Source of the DNA: a virus
IMG/VR virus record: IMGVR_UViG_3300022929_000157
Coordinates: 1-27,849 of that record
Length of the DNA: 27,849 nt
Strand: one strand, 5' to 3'
Positions within the stretch are counted from its first letter, which is position 1. The number at the start of each line of letters is the position of its first letter. The notes beneath the pieces are model-generated. The model saw nothing but the letters and a program-made list of their open reading frames with translations. It was not told the DNA's origin and did not search any database. A program made the translations under genes and the position numbers. This document shows, piece after piece, positions 14,722-21,128 of this stretch.

Positions 14722-16005
14722 TCAGCCGGTCATGTCCGACTCATGGAGGGGCTCAACAGCCAACCCAAGGTGGTGCGAGAACCCACCGTCCGCTTGGATG
14801 TCAAACAACACGGGGACGAGGCGGGCGGGGCGGTTGAAGGTGCCACGGTCGCCACGGACTTTGACGGCACCGTCCTTCATCATCTCACGCATCGCTTCAC
14901 CGACCGTCATGGTGGGCACGGTGCGGGTCGCCTTGACGCCAGCCTTGAACGCCCGACCGGAGAAGCGGAAGGCCCGCATCTCAAACCGGTGTCCGCCGAT
15001 GACGGAAAGGGTGGTCGAGAGTCCTTCCTCCTTGCTGGTCAGGAAGGGCAGGTGGGCGAAGTTGGCACCGGGCGTCATGTTGTGGCGTGGGTTGCCGCAG
15101 GTGGGGCAAGCGTGGCCGGCGTTCTTCACCTGTGCGTTTCCGTAGGTGGCCGTTCGTCCGCTGGTCTTGCAGGGTGAGCAGTACCAGTTGCCGGCGAACA
15201 CCGACGCCTTGAACCAGTCCATGAAGGACGAGGCGTTCACGGTGAACACGCCGGCGTCAACATCCAGCACTGAGCAGTTGTAGGCGTTGCCTTGCGTGGT
15301 GGTTTTGTCCGACTGCTCAAGCATGGAACGGTCATGTGCCTCCATCTCGCCCCGTAGGTGAACGAAGGCGTCCCGTAGCATGCCGACGGACTCAACCACG
15401 ACATAGCGGATAAGGTCGCCGGGGCTGAGGCCGAAGGCGTCGGCTTGCTCGGCGGTGGCGACCTTGCACCCTTCGGGCACCTCGTCCACATCTTGACCGG
15501 TGCGCTCACGGAGGGCACGGATGGCGGTTTCACGCTCGGCGGCGGCCTGTCCCTGCCATTGGTCAAAGGCCATGATGGCGGCGGCGGCACGGCGCACGGC
15601 TTGGCCGGCGGCGTTGGTGGCGGCGAGGGCGTCAAGCATCACAGCGTCGGCGGTGTTGATGACCCACGGGATGCCACGGGTGGTGGTGAAGTGCAGGCGG
15701 TAGACGCCAGCGGCCATGAGGCCGTTCACCATGTCGGCGGCGTCCTTCGCCTTCATCTTGAGGCCCACGAGGCCGGCAACGGCTCGCATGTCACCAGCCT
15801 TTGCGGCGTCCTTGACTCGGTAGCCGTTGACAGGGAGGCGGCGGGTGCCGGCTTTGTCCATGTCTGGCCGCAGGGTGTCAAGGAAGCGTAGCATAGCCTC
15901 CATGAGGGCGGCCAGCAGGGCGGGCCGCACAGTTTCGTTCTCTCCGCTGGTCATGGCTTGCACCATGTCCACGGGTTCTTCCTGTGGTTGGGGTTCGTTC
16001 TTCAT
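14722..16005 (-). CDS. 427-aa GC-rich protein of unknown function with zinc ribbon
   Basis: 427 aa from ATG 16005, chosen because GGAGGAC lies about 5 nt upstream; longer in-frame starts reach upstream of the promoter. The N-terminal two thirds is Ala-rich and helical (AVRRAAAAIMAFDQWQG). A zinc ribbon follows with C276-x2-C279 (YCSPCKTSG) and C300-x2-C303 (ACPTCGN). The C-terminal part is beta-rich (LSVIGGHRFEMRAFRFSGRA, ARLVPVLFDIQ). Codon usage is much more GC-rich than in the virion or accessory modules, suggesting separate ancestry. It is convergent with the terminase. I do not recognise a family. Confidence 0.7.
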   Translation of the reverse strand: MKNEPQPQEEPVDMVQAMTSGENETVRPALLAALMEAMLRFLDTLRPDMDKAGTRRLPVNGYRVKDAAKAGDMRAVAGLVGLKMKAKDAADMVNGLMAAGVYRLHFTTTRGIPWVINTADAVMLDALAATNAAGQAVRRAAAAIMAFDQWQGQAAAERETAIRALRERTGQDVDEVPEGCKVATAEQADAFGLSPGDLIRYVVVESVGMLRDAFVHLRGEMEAHDRSMLEQSDKTTTQGNAYNCSVLDVDAGVFTVNASSFMDWFKASVFAGNWYCSPCKTSGRTATYGNAQVKNAGHACPTCGNPRHNMTPGANFAHLPFLTSKEEGLSTTLSVIGGHRFEMRAFRFSGRAFKAGVKATRTVPTMTVGEAMREMMKDGAVKVRGDRGTFNRPARLVPVLFDIQADGGFSHHLGLAVEPLHESDMTG

Positions 16006-16098
16006 TTTCTGTCCTCCAGTGTTGCGGTTTCGGGTGTCGTTCATGCGGTTCGCTGTGTGTTGTTCCTCAGCCGCTACGCGGCATAGGGTAGGCATCCC

Positions 16099-16115
16099 GT
16101 ATATCAAGTTAGCCG
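16099..16115 (-). promoter_or_regulatory. Promoter of 427-aa gene with box abutting TATA
   Basis: On the minus strand TTGATATAC (16099-16107) is a good TATA box about 97 nt before the start codon, leaving a leader of roughly 70 nt. A GTTAGNCG box (16108-16115, in reverse orientation relative to this promoter) touches the TATA box directly. A protein bound there would cover the BRE/TATA region, so repression is the simplest reading. This differs from the 30-bp upstream placement in the accessory promoters. Confidence 0.5.
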
Positions 16116-16361
16116 GCATTTTCCTTGATTTTGGGCCGATTTGACCCCGCCGGAGGGCCGCCGGCGACCCCGCCGGACGGGCCGGACTACTGAACCAAGG
16201 GTTGGGTAGTCGGGCGGTCTGGAGGGTTAGACGCGTCTAACTTCGGCCCCGCCGAACGGCGGTTAGACGATGCAAAGTTAGACGAAAAAAAAGCAGTTAG
16301 ACGAAAAAATTTCCGAACGAAAAAGAGCCAAAAGTTAGACGAAAATACCTGAAGTTAGGCG
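16108..16361. repeat. GTTAGNCG box cluster 1
   Basis: Eight copies by hand: 16108, a perfect 16-bp palindrome GTTAGACGCGTCTAAC at 16226-16241 (two boxes), 16262, 16277, 16296, 16334 and 16354. Several carry an A-run directly after the box (GTTAGACGAAAAA). No gene is seen from 16120 to 16445. Confidence 0.85.
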
Positions 16362-16371
16362 ATGAGTCCGA

Positions 16372-16419
16372 CCCCCCCGCCTTGGCGGAGGGGCCGGAGG
16401 TGGACACCTCGGAGAGGTG
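16372..16419 (-). terminator. Paired GC hairpins at 3' end of 69-aa gene
   Basis: Same design as the pair at 14641-14693. A long GC hairpin (16372-16393, CCCC-C-CCGCC, TT, GGCGG-A-GGGG) is accompanied by a 6-bp hairpin CACCTC-GGA-GAGGTG (16405-16419). The odd position is again C-A on the plus strand and G-U in minus-strand RNA. It sits 27-74 nt beyond the stop of the minus-strand 69-aa gene. Confidence 0.55.
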
Positions 16420-16445
16420 GAATGCGTCAGCGGCGACGGTAGCCC

Positions 16446-16655
16446 TCAGCGGTGCTTGGCGGCGAGGCGGCGAGCCTCAGCACGGGCGTTGGGGCGGAGA
16501 GCGGCGCAAGCAGGGCACATGGGCACGCTGTCGGCGTCCTCGTCGTTGCGGAATTCGGCACGGTGGGCAGGGCCTACGGACTTGAACGGCTTGGCACCGC
16601 ACAGGTTCACGGATGCACCGGAGACACGGATGTGAAGGACACGACGGGCCATCAT
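16446..16655 (-). CDS. 69-aa zinc-knuckle protein
   Basis: 69 aa, basic. Cys motifs: NLCGAKPFK (one Cys near residue 19) and MCPACAALRPNARAEARRLA (CxxC near residues 47-50). It could hold one zinc with three Cys and a His. The ATGATG start overlaps the stop of the 85-aa gene. Its GC-rich codon usage matches the neighbouring 427-aa and 85-aa genes. A DNA-binding accessory role is possible; nothing specific is recognised. Confidence 0.55.
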   Translation of the reverse strand: MMARRVLHIRVSGASVNLCGAKPFKSVGPAHRAEFRNDEDADSVPMCPACAALRPNARAEARRLAAKHR

Positions 16656-16909
16656 GCCTCATCTCCATCTTCTGGCTCGGTGATTCCAAGGAGGGCGTCA
16701 ACCTGCTGGAGGGCGTTGTAGACGGCATGGGACAGGTCGCCAGCGGCGGCGGCCCATCCATCTTCAACATCTGCGTAGTCAGCAAGGGCACGGTGCAGGG
16801 TTGCACGGAGGCCCCACAGCCGGACACGGGTGGCCGGTGCGGGTTCACTGTGCTTCAACACGGCCGGTTCTCCGGCAATAGGGCTGGTAGGGTTTTGGTT
16901 CTCCTCCAT
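16652..16909 (-). CDS. 85-aa acidic helical protein
   Basis: 85 aa. A Pro/Glu-rich N-terminus is followed by helices (RLWGLRATLHRALADYADVE, LSHAVYNALQQVDALLGI) and an acidic end (EPEDGDEA). It is the first gene of a two-gene unit with the 69-aa zinc protein. A TATA box centred about 24 nt before the ATG suggests a leaderless mRNA. Helical acidic proteins of this size may be small transcription or replication partners, but no family is recognised. Confidence 0.6.
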   Translation of the reverse strand: MEENQNPTSPIAGEPAVLKHSEPAPATRVRLWGLRATLHRALADYADVEDGWAAAAGDLSHAVYNALQQVDALLGITEPEDGDEA

Positions 16910-16930
16910 GTAGTGAAGCAGGGCGTGGGG

Positions 16931-16970
16931 GTATATGAAGGGACACCCCCGCAGGGGAGTAGCGTCTAAC
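16931..16970 (-). promoter_or_regulatory. Box-TATA promoter of 85-aa gene
   Basis: On the minus strand GTTAGACG (16963-16970) is followed by TCATATA (16932-16938), whose first base is 32 bp from the first base of the box. The ATG lies about 24 nt from the TATA centre. The segment between box and TATA holds a small GC inverted repeat (CCCCTGCGGGG), not found in the other promoters. Confidence 0.55.
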
Positions 16971-17328
16971 CGAAGGCGGCGTCTAACCGCGGAGGTAGCG
17001 TCTAACCGCCGGAGGCGGTTAGCCGGCGCGAGTATTCGTTGTTAGTCGCGTCTAACGAATAACGGAGTAGGGATTGTTAGTCGCGTCTAACTATTAACGG
17101 CCACGAGCAAAGTTAGACGATGCGTGTGACGCTGGTTAGACGAAACGAAAAAAGTTAGACGAAAAATTGTTAGCCGAAAAAACCATCGGTTAGACGAAAA
17201 ATAGTTAGACGAAAAAAAAATAGTTAGACGAAAAAACTTCCGAAAAAGTTAGACGGTTAGACGAGGTGTCCCCCGCCCGCCAGCGAAAACGGGCGAGGGA
17301 CGGTTAGCCGGAGGGCAGAAGTTAGACG
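16963..17328. repeat. GTTAGNCG box cluster 2
   Basis: About 19 boxes by hand. Three inverted boxes (16963, 16980, 16999), one direct (17018), two 16-bp dyads GTTAGTCGCGTCTAAC (17041-17056 and 17076-17091, 35 bp apart), then a run of direct boxes at 17112, 17135, 17154, 17169, 17189, 17204, 17223, 17248 and 17256, spaced 8-25 bp and mostly followed by A-runs. Two more are at 17303 and 17321. It resembles an iteron array. No gene is seen between 16910 and 17331. Confidence 0.85.
17270..17299 (-). terminator. GC hairpin at 3' end of 82-aa gene
   Basis: Arms CCCCCGCCCG and CGGGCGAGGG enclose a 10-nt loop, 33 nt beyond the stop of the minus-strand 82-aa gene. The only imperfect position is C-A in plus-strand RNA and G-U in minus-strand RNA, as in the two hairpins further left, which supports a role in minus-strand transcripts. 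Confidence 0.45.
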
Positions 17329-17331
17329 GGC

Positions 17332-17580
17332 TCAGTTCAACTCTTCATTGAAGTGGTATACAATGTCGGAAAATTCTTCCTTGAGGACTTCTCGCGTGGT
17401 GTGGGGGCAAGAAACACAGGCATCGGAAGTAACTTCACGAGCGGCGACAGCGGCGAAGTATTGGCGGTCAGCGGGGGTTGCGTTCTCGTTAAGGTAAGCC
17501 CACACAATGCCAAGCAAGGCGGGGCCGGTAAGGTCTGCGAGGGCGTTTTCAAGGCGGACATGGGCTGGTGTTTTGCTCAT
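17332..17580 (-). CDS. 82-aa protein with CxxC
   Basis: 82 aa. N-terminal helical part (VRLENALADLTGPALLGIVW), then PADRQYFAAVAAREVTSDAC and a CVSCPH motif near residues 55-58, then acidic helices (REVLKEEFSDIVYHFNEEL). It is isolated within the box region with its own box-TATA promoter and hairpin, so it is a good candidate for a dedicated regulator or replication factor of the region. No helix-turn-helix is obvious and no family is recognised. Confidence 0.6.
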   Translation of the reverse strand: MSKTPAHVRLENALADLTGPALLGIVWAYLNENATPADRQYFAAVAAREVTSDACVSCPHTTREVLKEEFSDIVYHFNEELN

Positions 17581-17602
17581 ATTATACGGTAGGGCTATTG
17601 GG

Positions 17603-17640
17603 TATATAAGGTTGTTGATATAGCCGTATAATCGTCTAAC
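17603..17640 (-). promoter_or_regulatory. Box-TATA promoter of 82-aa gene
   Basis: On the minus strand GTTAGACG (17633-17640) is followed 31 bp later by TTATATA (17603-17609), which is centred 26 nt before the ATG at 17580. This gives a leaderless mRNA with the same layout as the forward accessory promoters. Confidence 0.7.
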
Positions 17641-18702
17641 CGCAGGTCGGCTAACACGGGGGAAGGGTAGCGATGGTTATTCGCGTCTAATTTTGCGTTT
17701 TTTGCGTATTTGTTAGCCGCATCTAACTTTTTATGCGTATTTATTAACTATGGTTAGCCGTTAATAAGTAAAGTTAGTCGCGTCTAACTTATAGGGCCCC
17801 CATGCAACGGTTAGACGAAATTTATTTGCTGTTTGCGAATAGTGTAGTATCGGCGGGCGATGCAATTTTTTTTCGGCTAACCACAACACTGCAAGCCGGA
17901 AAGTTAGACGATGGCCTTCGGCTAACAAACAGGGGCGCAGTAACACGGTTAGACGAAATAAATATCGTTTTTGCGAAGAGTCTACTATGGGCGGAACATG
18001 GACTTTTTTTCCGTCTAACCAGCAGACTGCGAGGCCATCAGTTAGACGAGGCTAACCGGCCCAAAAAACGCCTTTTCGGCTAACTCCCATCGGCTAACAA
18101 AATGCAACGCAGTGCAACGGTTAGGCGAAAAAAAACAGCAAAATCCTCCGAATGTAGACTCCTTGAAAATTCGTATTTTTTTACGGCTAACCAAGCAACT
18201 GAAAGCCTGTTTGTTAGGTGAGGCTAACCGGCTGAAAATGGCCTGTTTCGGCTAACCTGTGGCTAAGGTATTTCAACCTCCCCTGCTTCGTCTAACTTCT
18301 CCATCACACCCGAAAATTTTTAGACGCGCCTAACTTTTCGCTTGAAATTTATTGACTACAAAAATCGTTTTGACTACAAAAAAAGTTAGCCTCCACTAAC
18401 TGTGGTGTCCTTTTCACCAATCGCGATTTCAGCGGTCTTTAATTAGCCGTGGCTAACTGCGCTTGCCGGTTAGACGAAATTAGGCGAGGCTAACCGTGAC
18501 CGTGGTTAGACGAAATTAGATGCGGCTAACTACGCCCTGCGGGCGACGGGGTTAGACGCCCGTGCGTGACGCTGGTTAGCCGATGGCTTGGCGGGGTTAG
18601 ACGGTGTTCCGAATCGGGGGTTAGATGATGTCCCCAAAGTTAGCCGACCGGCAACGACGCCCTTTCTTTATGTTACAGACACGCAAGATGCGTGGTTAGA
18701 CG
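17633..18702. repeat. GTTAGNCG box cluster 3
   Basis: About 27 boxes by hand in both orientations over 1.07 kb with no credible gene. It includes dyads such as GTTAGTCGCGTCTAAC (17773-17788) and variants TTAGACGAGGCTAAC, TTAGGCGAGGCTAAC and TTAGCCGTGGCTAAC, the ordered triple unit at 17810-18220, and direct boxes at 18469, 18505, 18551, 18575, 18596, 18639 and 18695. The last box belongs to the first accessory promoter. Forward and reverse ORFs here only translate the repeats. Confidence 0.85.
17810..18220. repeat. Three tandem units with fixed box geometry
   Basis: Units begin at 17810, 17948 and 18120 (periods 138 and 172 bp). In each, a direct box with a following A-run faces an inverted box preceded by a T-run, and the outer edges are exactly 72 bp apart (17810-17881, 17948-18019, 18120-18191). 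The next direct box or its variant starts 22 bp after that edge (17903, 18041, 18213). The linker sequence has diverged, keeping a CGAA-GTNTA-like centre and an ACTGNNAGCC/ACTGNNAGGCC-like stretch. Confidence 0.8.
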
Positions 18703-18731
18703 AAAAAAAGCCAAACCGAACACCTTATATA
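18695..18731 (+). promoter_or_regulatory. Accessory promoter P1
   Basis: GTTAGACG (18695-18702) with an A-run, an ACCGAA element ten bases before the TATA, then TTATATA (18725-18731). The first base of the TATA is 30 bp from the first base of the box. It drives the unit 18766-20677. The first start codon is about 38 nt from the TATA centre and has a GAGG site, so this mRNA has a short leader. Confidence 0.75.
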
Positions 18732-18765
18732 GTAGTAAAAATATGTAGATGTGAGGCGAAAAGAA

Positions 18766-18924
18766 ATGCCAACCAACCAAAACCGAACCAAGCGAGACAT
18801 CATCCGAATCAAGGGCGTAGCATGCGCCAAGTGTGGATGCAAGACCTTCCGACCCCTCGGAGGTGGGGACAATGGACGATGCGTCCACTGTGGCACCTTC
18901 ACCATCCTATGGGGTGCTTACTGA
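18766..18924 (+). CDS. 52-aa zinc-ribbon protein
   Basis: 52 aa. Basic N-terminus MPTNQNRTKRDIIRIKG, then C20-x2-C23-G-C25 (ACAKCGCKTF) and C39-x2-C42 (RCVHCGTF), a four-Cys zinc ribbon like those of small transcription-factor-type proteins. It is the first gene under P1 and the nearest gene to the box array, so it is one candidate for a regulator, but no recognition motif is visible. GAGG lies about 10 nt before the ATG. Confidence 0.65.
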   Translation: MPTNQNRTKRDIIRIKGVACAKCGCKTFRPLGGGDNGRCVHCGTFTILWGAY

Positions 18925-19160
18925 TGCGCCACGGCTGGTCAACCTACACAGTCCTCCCAATCCCCACGGCGGAGAACCCCATTGAAACGCTCAACGACGA
19001 CCTCACCACCACGACGACCCACACCAGCGTTCGGGCCTACCTCGCCCACACACGACGACGGTGCCCCCACATGTTGTTCAAATCCGTTCGGGGCTTCACC
19101 ATTGTTGAAATCAAGTGGCGACTCAACGACGACTACATCCGCACGGAGGGGAACCAATGA
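18924..19160 (+). CDS. 78-aa hypothetical protein
   Basis: 78 aa from the ATG at 18924, overlapping the zinc-ribbon stop (TGATG). It has a Thr-rich middle (DDLTTTTTHTSVRAYLAHTR) and a beta-like end (LFKSVRGFTIVEIKWRLNDD). Coupled within the P1 unit. No recognised family. A longer frame to 18588 would run back through the promoter and is rejected. Confidence 0.55.
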   Translation: MRHGWSTYTVLPIPTAENPIETLNDDLTTTTTHTSVRAYLAHTRRRCPHMLFKSVRGFTIVEIKWRLNDDYIRTEGNQ

Positions 19161-19336
19161 CCGAAAAAATCCCCACCCCTGCCGACGCTCTCCACGCGCT
19201 CACGGAGGCCCTGCTCACGCTTGACATGTCCATCGCGCTTCATGTGATTCAAGACTCGCAGTCCATTTGCTACATGCACACGGGCGAAATTATGAACCGC
19301 ATTCAAAAAATCCGAAGGAGGCTTCAAGATGACTGA
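19157..19336 (+). CDS. 59-aa helical protein
   Basis: 59 aa starting MTEKIPTPADALHALTEALL, probably two or three helices with a basic C-terminal helix (EIMNRIQKIRRRLQDD). The ATG overlaps the previous stop (ATGA) and GGAGG lies upstream. Size and helical nature would suit a small adaptor or inhibitor. Function unknown. Confidence 0.55.
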   Translation: MTEKIPTPADALHALTEALLTLDMSIALHVIQDSQSICYMHTGEIMNRIQKIRRRLQDD

Positions 19337-19547
19337 GGAATGTGACTTTTGCGGAACAGAAAAACCCGATGTGCGATTGCGTTTCACCGCACACCATCCG
19401 GTTTGGCCTCACGACGGCTCGCCCCCCCATCTGTTTTGGGAACGGGAGGCGGCGTGTGACTGCTGTTTCCGTTGGTTCCTCAAAGCCCTGCCGTCCGACG
19501 AGCAACGCCAACTTACGCTTGAGAAAAACGGGGAGGGGTCGTCGTGA
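19329..19547 (+). CDS. 72-aa zinc-binding protein
   Basis: 72 aa. C5-x2-C8 (ECDFCGTEKPDVRLRF) and C43/C45/C46 (AACDCCFRWF) form a probable zinc knuckle around a His/Pro-rich middle. A strong AAGGAGG site precedes the ATG, and the start overlaps the preceding gene by 8 nt. Fourth gene of the P1 unit. Resembles treble-clef or ribbon microproteins but not a named family. Confidence 0.6.
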   Translation: MTEECDFCGTEKPDVRLRFTAHHPVWPHDGSPPHLFWEREAACDCCFRWFLKALPSDEQRQLTLEKNGEGSS

Positions 19548-19774
19548 TTGAATGGATTCTCGCCCCCCTGCATTGGTCGCGCTCGCCCGACTTCACCGAC
19601 CGCCTCTCTACCTGCGGACGCTTCCGGCTCACCGCAAAAATCCGCCACGGCGACCCGCACATCCGGTGGTGTGTGTTAGACGATTGGTCGCCCCATCCCC
19701 CATCCTCATTTCCCTCTCTCCGCATGGCTCAAGAGGCCGTGCTTCGCCAACTCGCGCAGGAGGCCACACAATGA
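19544..19774 (+). CDS. 76-aa hypothetical protein, GTG start
   Basis: 76 aa with a GTG start overlapping the previous stop (GTGA). The sequence MIEWILAPLHWSRSPDFTDR and a later RWCVLDDW, then a C-terminal helix (RMAQEAVLRQLAQEAT), suggest a small beta-plus-helix fold. A GTTAGACG match near 19676 falls inside the coding sequence and is probably chance or a weak extra site. Function unknown. Confidence 0.5.
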   Translation: MIEWILAPLHWSRSPDFTDRLSTCGRFRLTAKIRHGDPHIRWCVLDDWSPHPPSSFPSLRMAQEAVLRQLAQEATQ

Positions 19775-20493
19775 CCACATACCCAAGGAACCCCGAAAAC
19801 ACACGCCCGAAAAAGAACGCCATAGAACCTCGCCGGTGCGGGAGGTGTAGTGGCCGTGGCTACGGCCCGTGGCGACCCGACGGTGGCCGGTGCTATCAAT
19901 GCCTTGGTTCCGGTCGGGGCCGTGGCGTCAAGGTGTATGCCTTCCCTGTTGATTGGACGGACGACCAGTGCGCCGCATGGACGGAGGACTACAACGCCAA
20001 ACTCGCCGCCCGCCGTGAGGCTCGCAAAAAAGCGAGGGAGGAGGCCGCCGAATCCGAACGCTTGGAGGTGGTCGCGAAGAACACCAAGGCGGCTGGCGTC
20101 CGTGCGATGAATTTCAAGACGGAGAACACCTTCATCCTTGACATTCAAGCCAAGGCGCAGAAATACCTTTTGTCCCAAAAGCAAGTTGAAGCCCTCAAAA
20201 ACGCGTGCCAGCGAGAGCGTGACCGCAAGAAGGAGGCAAAAAACGACATCATGCCACCGGAGGGCCGACAGTCCATCACGGGTGAGGTTCTGTCCGTCAA
20301 AGAGCATCATTCCATGTATGGCATGAGCCTCAAAATGACCATCAAGTGCGACGGCTACCGGTTGTGGGGCACCGTGCCGAAGGGCATAGACCCGCAACGG
20401 GGCGACACCGTCACGCTCACCGCCACCATCCAGCCCAAAGAGAAGGGCTTTGGCTTCTTCTCCCGACCCACCGGAGGTGCCATCGTTGACTGA
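19771..20493 (+). CDS. DnaJ-type zinc finger plus OB-fold-like protein
   Basis: 240 aa from ATG 19771 (AGGAGG upstream, ATGA overlap). Residues 22-51 have two CxxCxGxG knuckles (C23/C26, CGRCSGRG; C41/C44, CYQCLGSGRGRG), as in the DnaJ central domain. A helical basic middle follows (about 75-160, RREARKKAREEAAESERLEV). The C-terminus (165-240) reads as an OB-like beta barrel (ITGEVLSVKEHH, GYRLWGTVPKGIDPQRGDTV). The OB part suggests single-stranded nucleic-acid binding. It is the largest P1 gene and a candidate replication or recombination factor. Confidence 0.65.
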   Translation: MTTYPRNPENTRPKKNAIEPRRCGRCSGRGYGPWRPDGGRCYQCLGSGRGRGVKVYAFPVDWTDDQCAAWTEDYNAKLAARREARKKAREEAAESERLEVVAKNTKAAGVRAMNFKTENTFILDIQAKAQKYLLSQKQVEALKNACQRERDRKKEAKNDIMPPEGRQSITGEVLSVKEHHSMYGMSLKMTIKCDGYRLWGTVPKGIDPQRGDTVTLTATIQPKEKGFGFFSRPTGGAIVD

Positions 20494-20677
20494 AACTCGC
20501 TGTGGCATCTGTGGAAACTTCGGCCTATTCGGCGGTGTCGTCCTGCACCCCCGCACGCGTCGCCCGACGACCCGCTGTTCTCGTTGCCGAGATGATGAGG
20601 CGGTTAGCCGAAAAAATGCCGAATCGGAGGTATTATATACCTCATCAAACCATGTTGATTTAGAGGTGAAAGAATGA
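20486..20677 (+). CDS. 63-aa zinc-ribbon protein, TTG start
   Basis: 63 aa starting at TTG 20486 with GGAGGTG about 7 nt upstream and an 8-nt overlap with the previous gene. C6-x2-C9 (RCGICGNFGL) and a second CxxC (TRCSRCRDDE) form a zinc ribbon. The last third of the gene is the complete P2 promoter, so its C-terminal residues are partly dictated by promoter sequence. Ends the P1 unit. Confidence 0.55.
   Translation: MTETRCGICGNFGLFGGVVLHPRTRRPTTRCSRCRDDEAVSRKNAESEVLYTSSNHVDLEVKE
20603..20639 (+). promoter_or_regulatory. Accessory promoter P2
   Basis: GTTAGCCG (20603-20610), A-run, then TTATATA (20633-20639), first bases 30 bp apart. It lies inside the 3' end of the 63-aa gene. The next start codon is about 38 nt from the TATA centre, with GAGGTGA before it. 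Confidence 0.75.
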
Positions 20678-20895
20678 CCGAATGGCTGATACAAGAACCC
20701 GAAGAACACGACCGAGATTTTGATGACCGTTTGTCTGTGTGGCTGATGAAGCACCCGACATGGGCCGTTGTGGTTGACCGTGAAACGGAACGCATCAAAA
20801 ATCCCAAACTCGGCTATCGCTGGCTATCGTGGCTGGATGCTCGCCGTTGGGCTTACTTGACCATTTTCACCCGACACGGAGGGAAGAAAGAATGA
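20674..20895 (+). CDS. 73-aa acidic/aromatic hypothetical protein
   Basis: 73 aa starting MTEWLIQEPEEHDRDFDDRL with many Trp residues (WLMKHPTWAVVVDRE, YRWLSWLDARRWAYLTIF). The ATG overlaps the previous stop and has GAGGTGA upstream. It is first under P2. The small acidic start and Trp-rich second half have no recognised match. An anti-defence or host-interaction role is only a guess from its accessory context. Confidence 0.55.
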   Translation: MTEWLIQEPEEHDRDFDDRLSVWLMKHPTWAVVVDRETERIKNPKLGYRWLSWLDARRWAYLTIFTRHGGKKE

Positions 20896-21128
20896 GACAC
20901 GCAAGGCGATATGACAATGTGAACGGTTGGGAAAGAACGATGGCGGAGTCCTTCGTTTTTACTTCGGAAAGCCGCACATGTGAAGAAACTCTCCGTAAGG
21001 CGGTGATAGCCCACCTTGACAGGCAGTTGCGTTCATACGGTTTGCGTCCTTCGGGTTGGGGTCGCCACGCACTTCACGACCGCACCATGGAATTGCTTCT
21101 TCAAAAAATCAAGGAGGATTCCCAATGA
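20892..21128 (+). CDS. 78-aa hypothetical protein
   Basis: 78 aa starting MRHARRYDNVNGWERTMAES, then a helical, basic C-terminal region (LRKAVIAHLDRQLRSYGLRP, MELLLQKIKED). ATGA overlap with the preceding gene and a GGAGGGAAG site support the start. Function unknown. Confidence 0.55.
   Translation: MRHARRYDNVNGWERTMAESFVFTSESRTCEETLRKAVIAHLDRQLRSYGLRPSGWGRHALHDRTMELLLQKIKEDSQ

Noticed and set aside
14426-15177. Forward ORFs of about 200-240 codons antisense to the 427-aa gene.
   Set aside because: They are GC-driven shadow frames. The minus-strand frame is longer and has a ribosome site, TATA box and zinc-ribbon motifs.
17802-18083. A 93-codon forward ORF within the repeat region.
   Set aside because: It only translates the tandem box units (repeated RLDEI and FFRLT segments), has no ribosome site or TATA at the right distance, and repeats its own sequence with the DNA period.
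17810-18191. The convergent boxes as RNA stem-loops.
   Set aside because: Facing arms carry non-compensating substitutions (A facing G), so base pairing is not conserved while spacing is.
16108-18702. The repeats as a CRISPR array.
   Set aside because: Repeats are only 8 bp, irregularly spaced and in both orientations, with no uniform spacers and no cas genes.
19729-20754. A 341-codon minus-strand ORF antisense to the DnaJ-type zinc protein.
   Set aside because: It opposes a coupled plus-strand operon with zinc motifs and ribosome sites, and part of it translates the promoter P2 in reverse.
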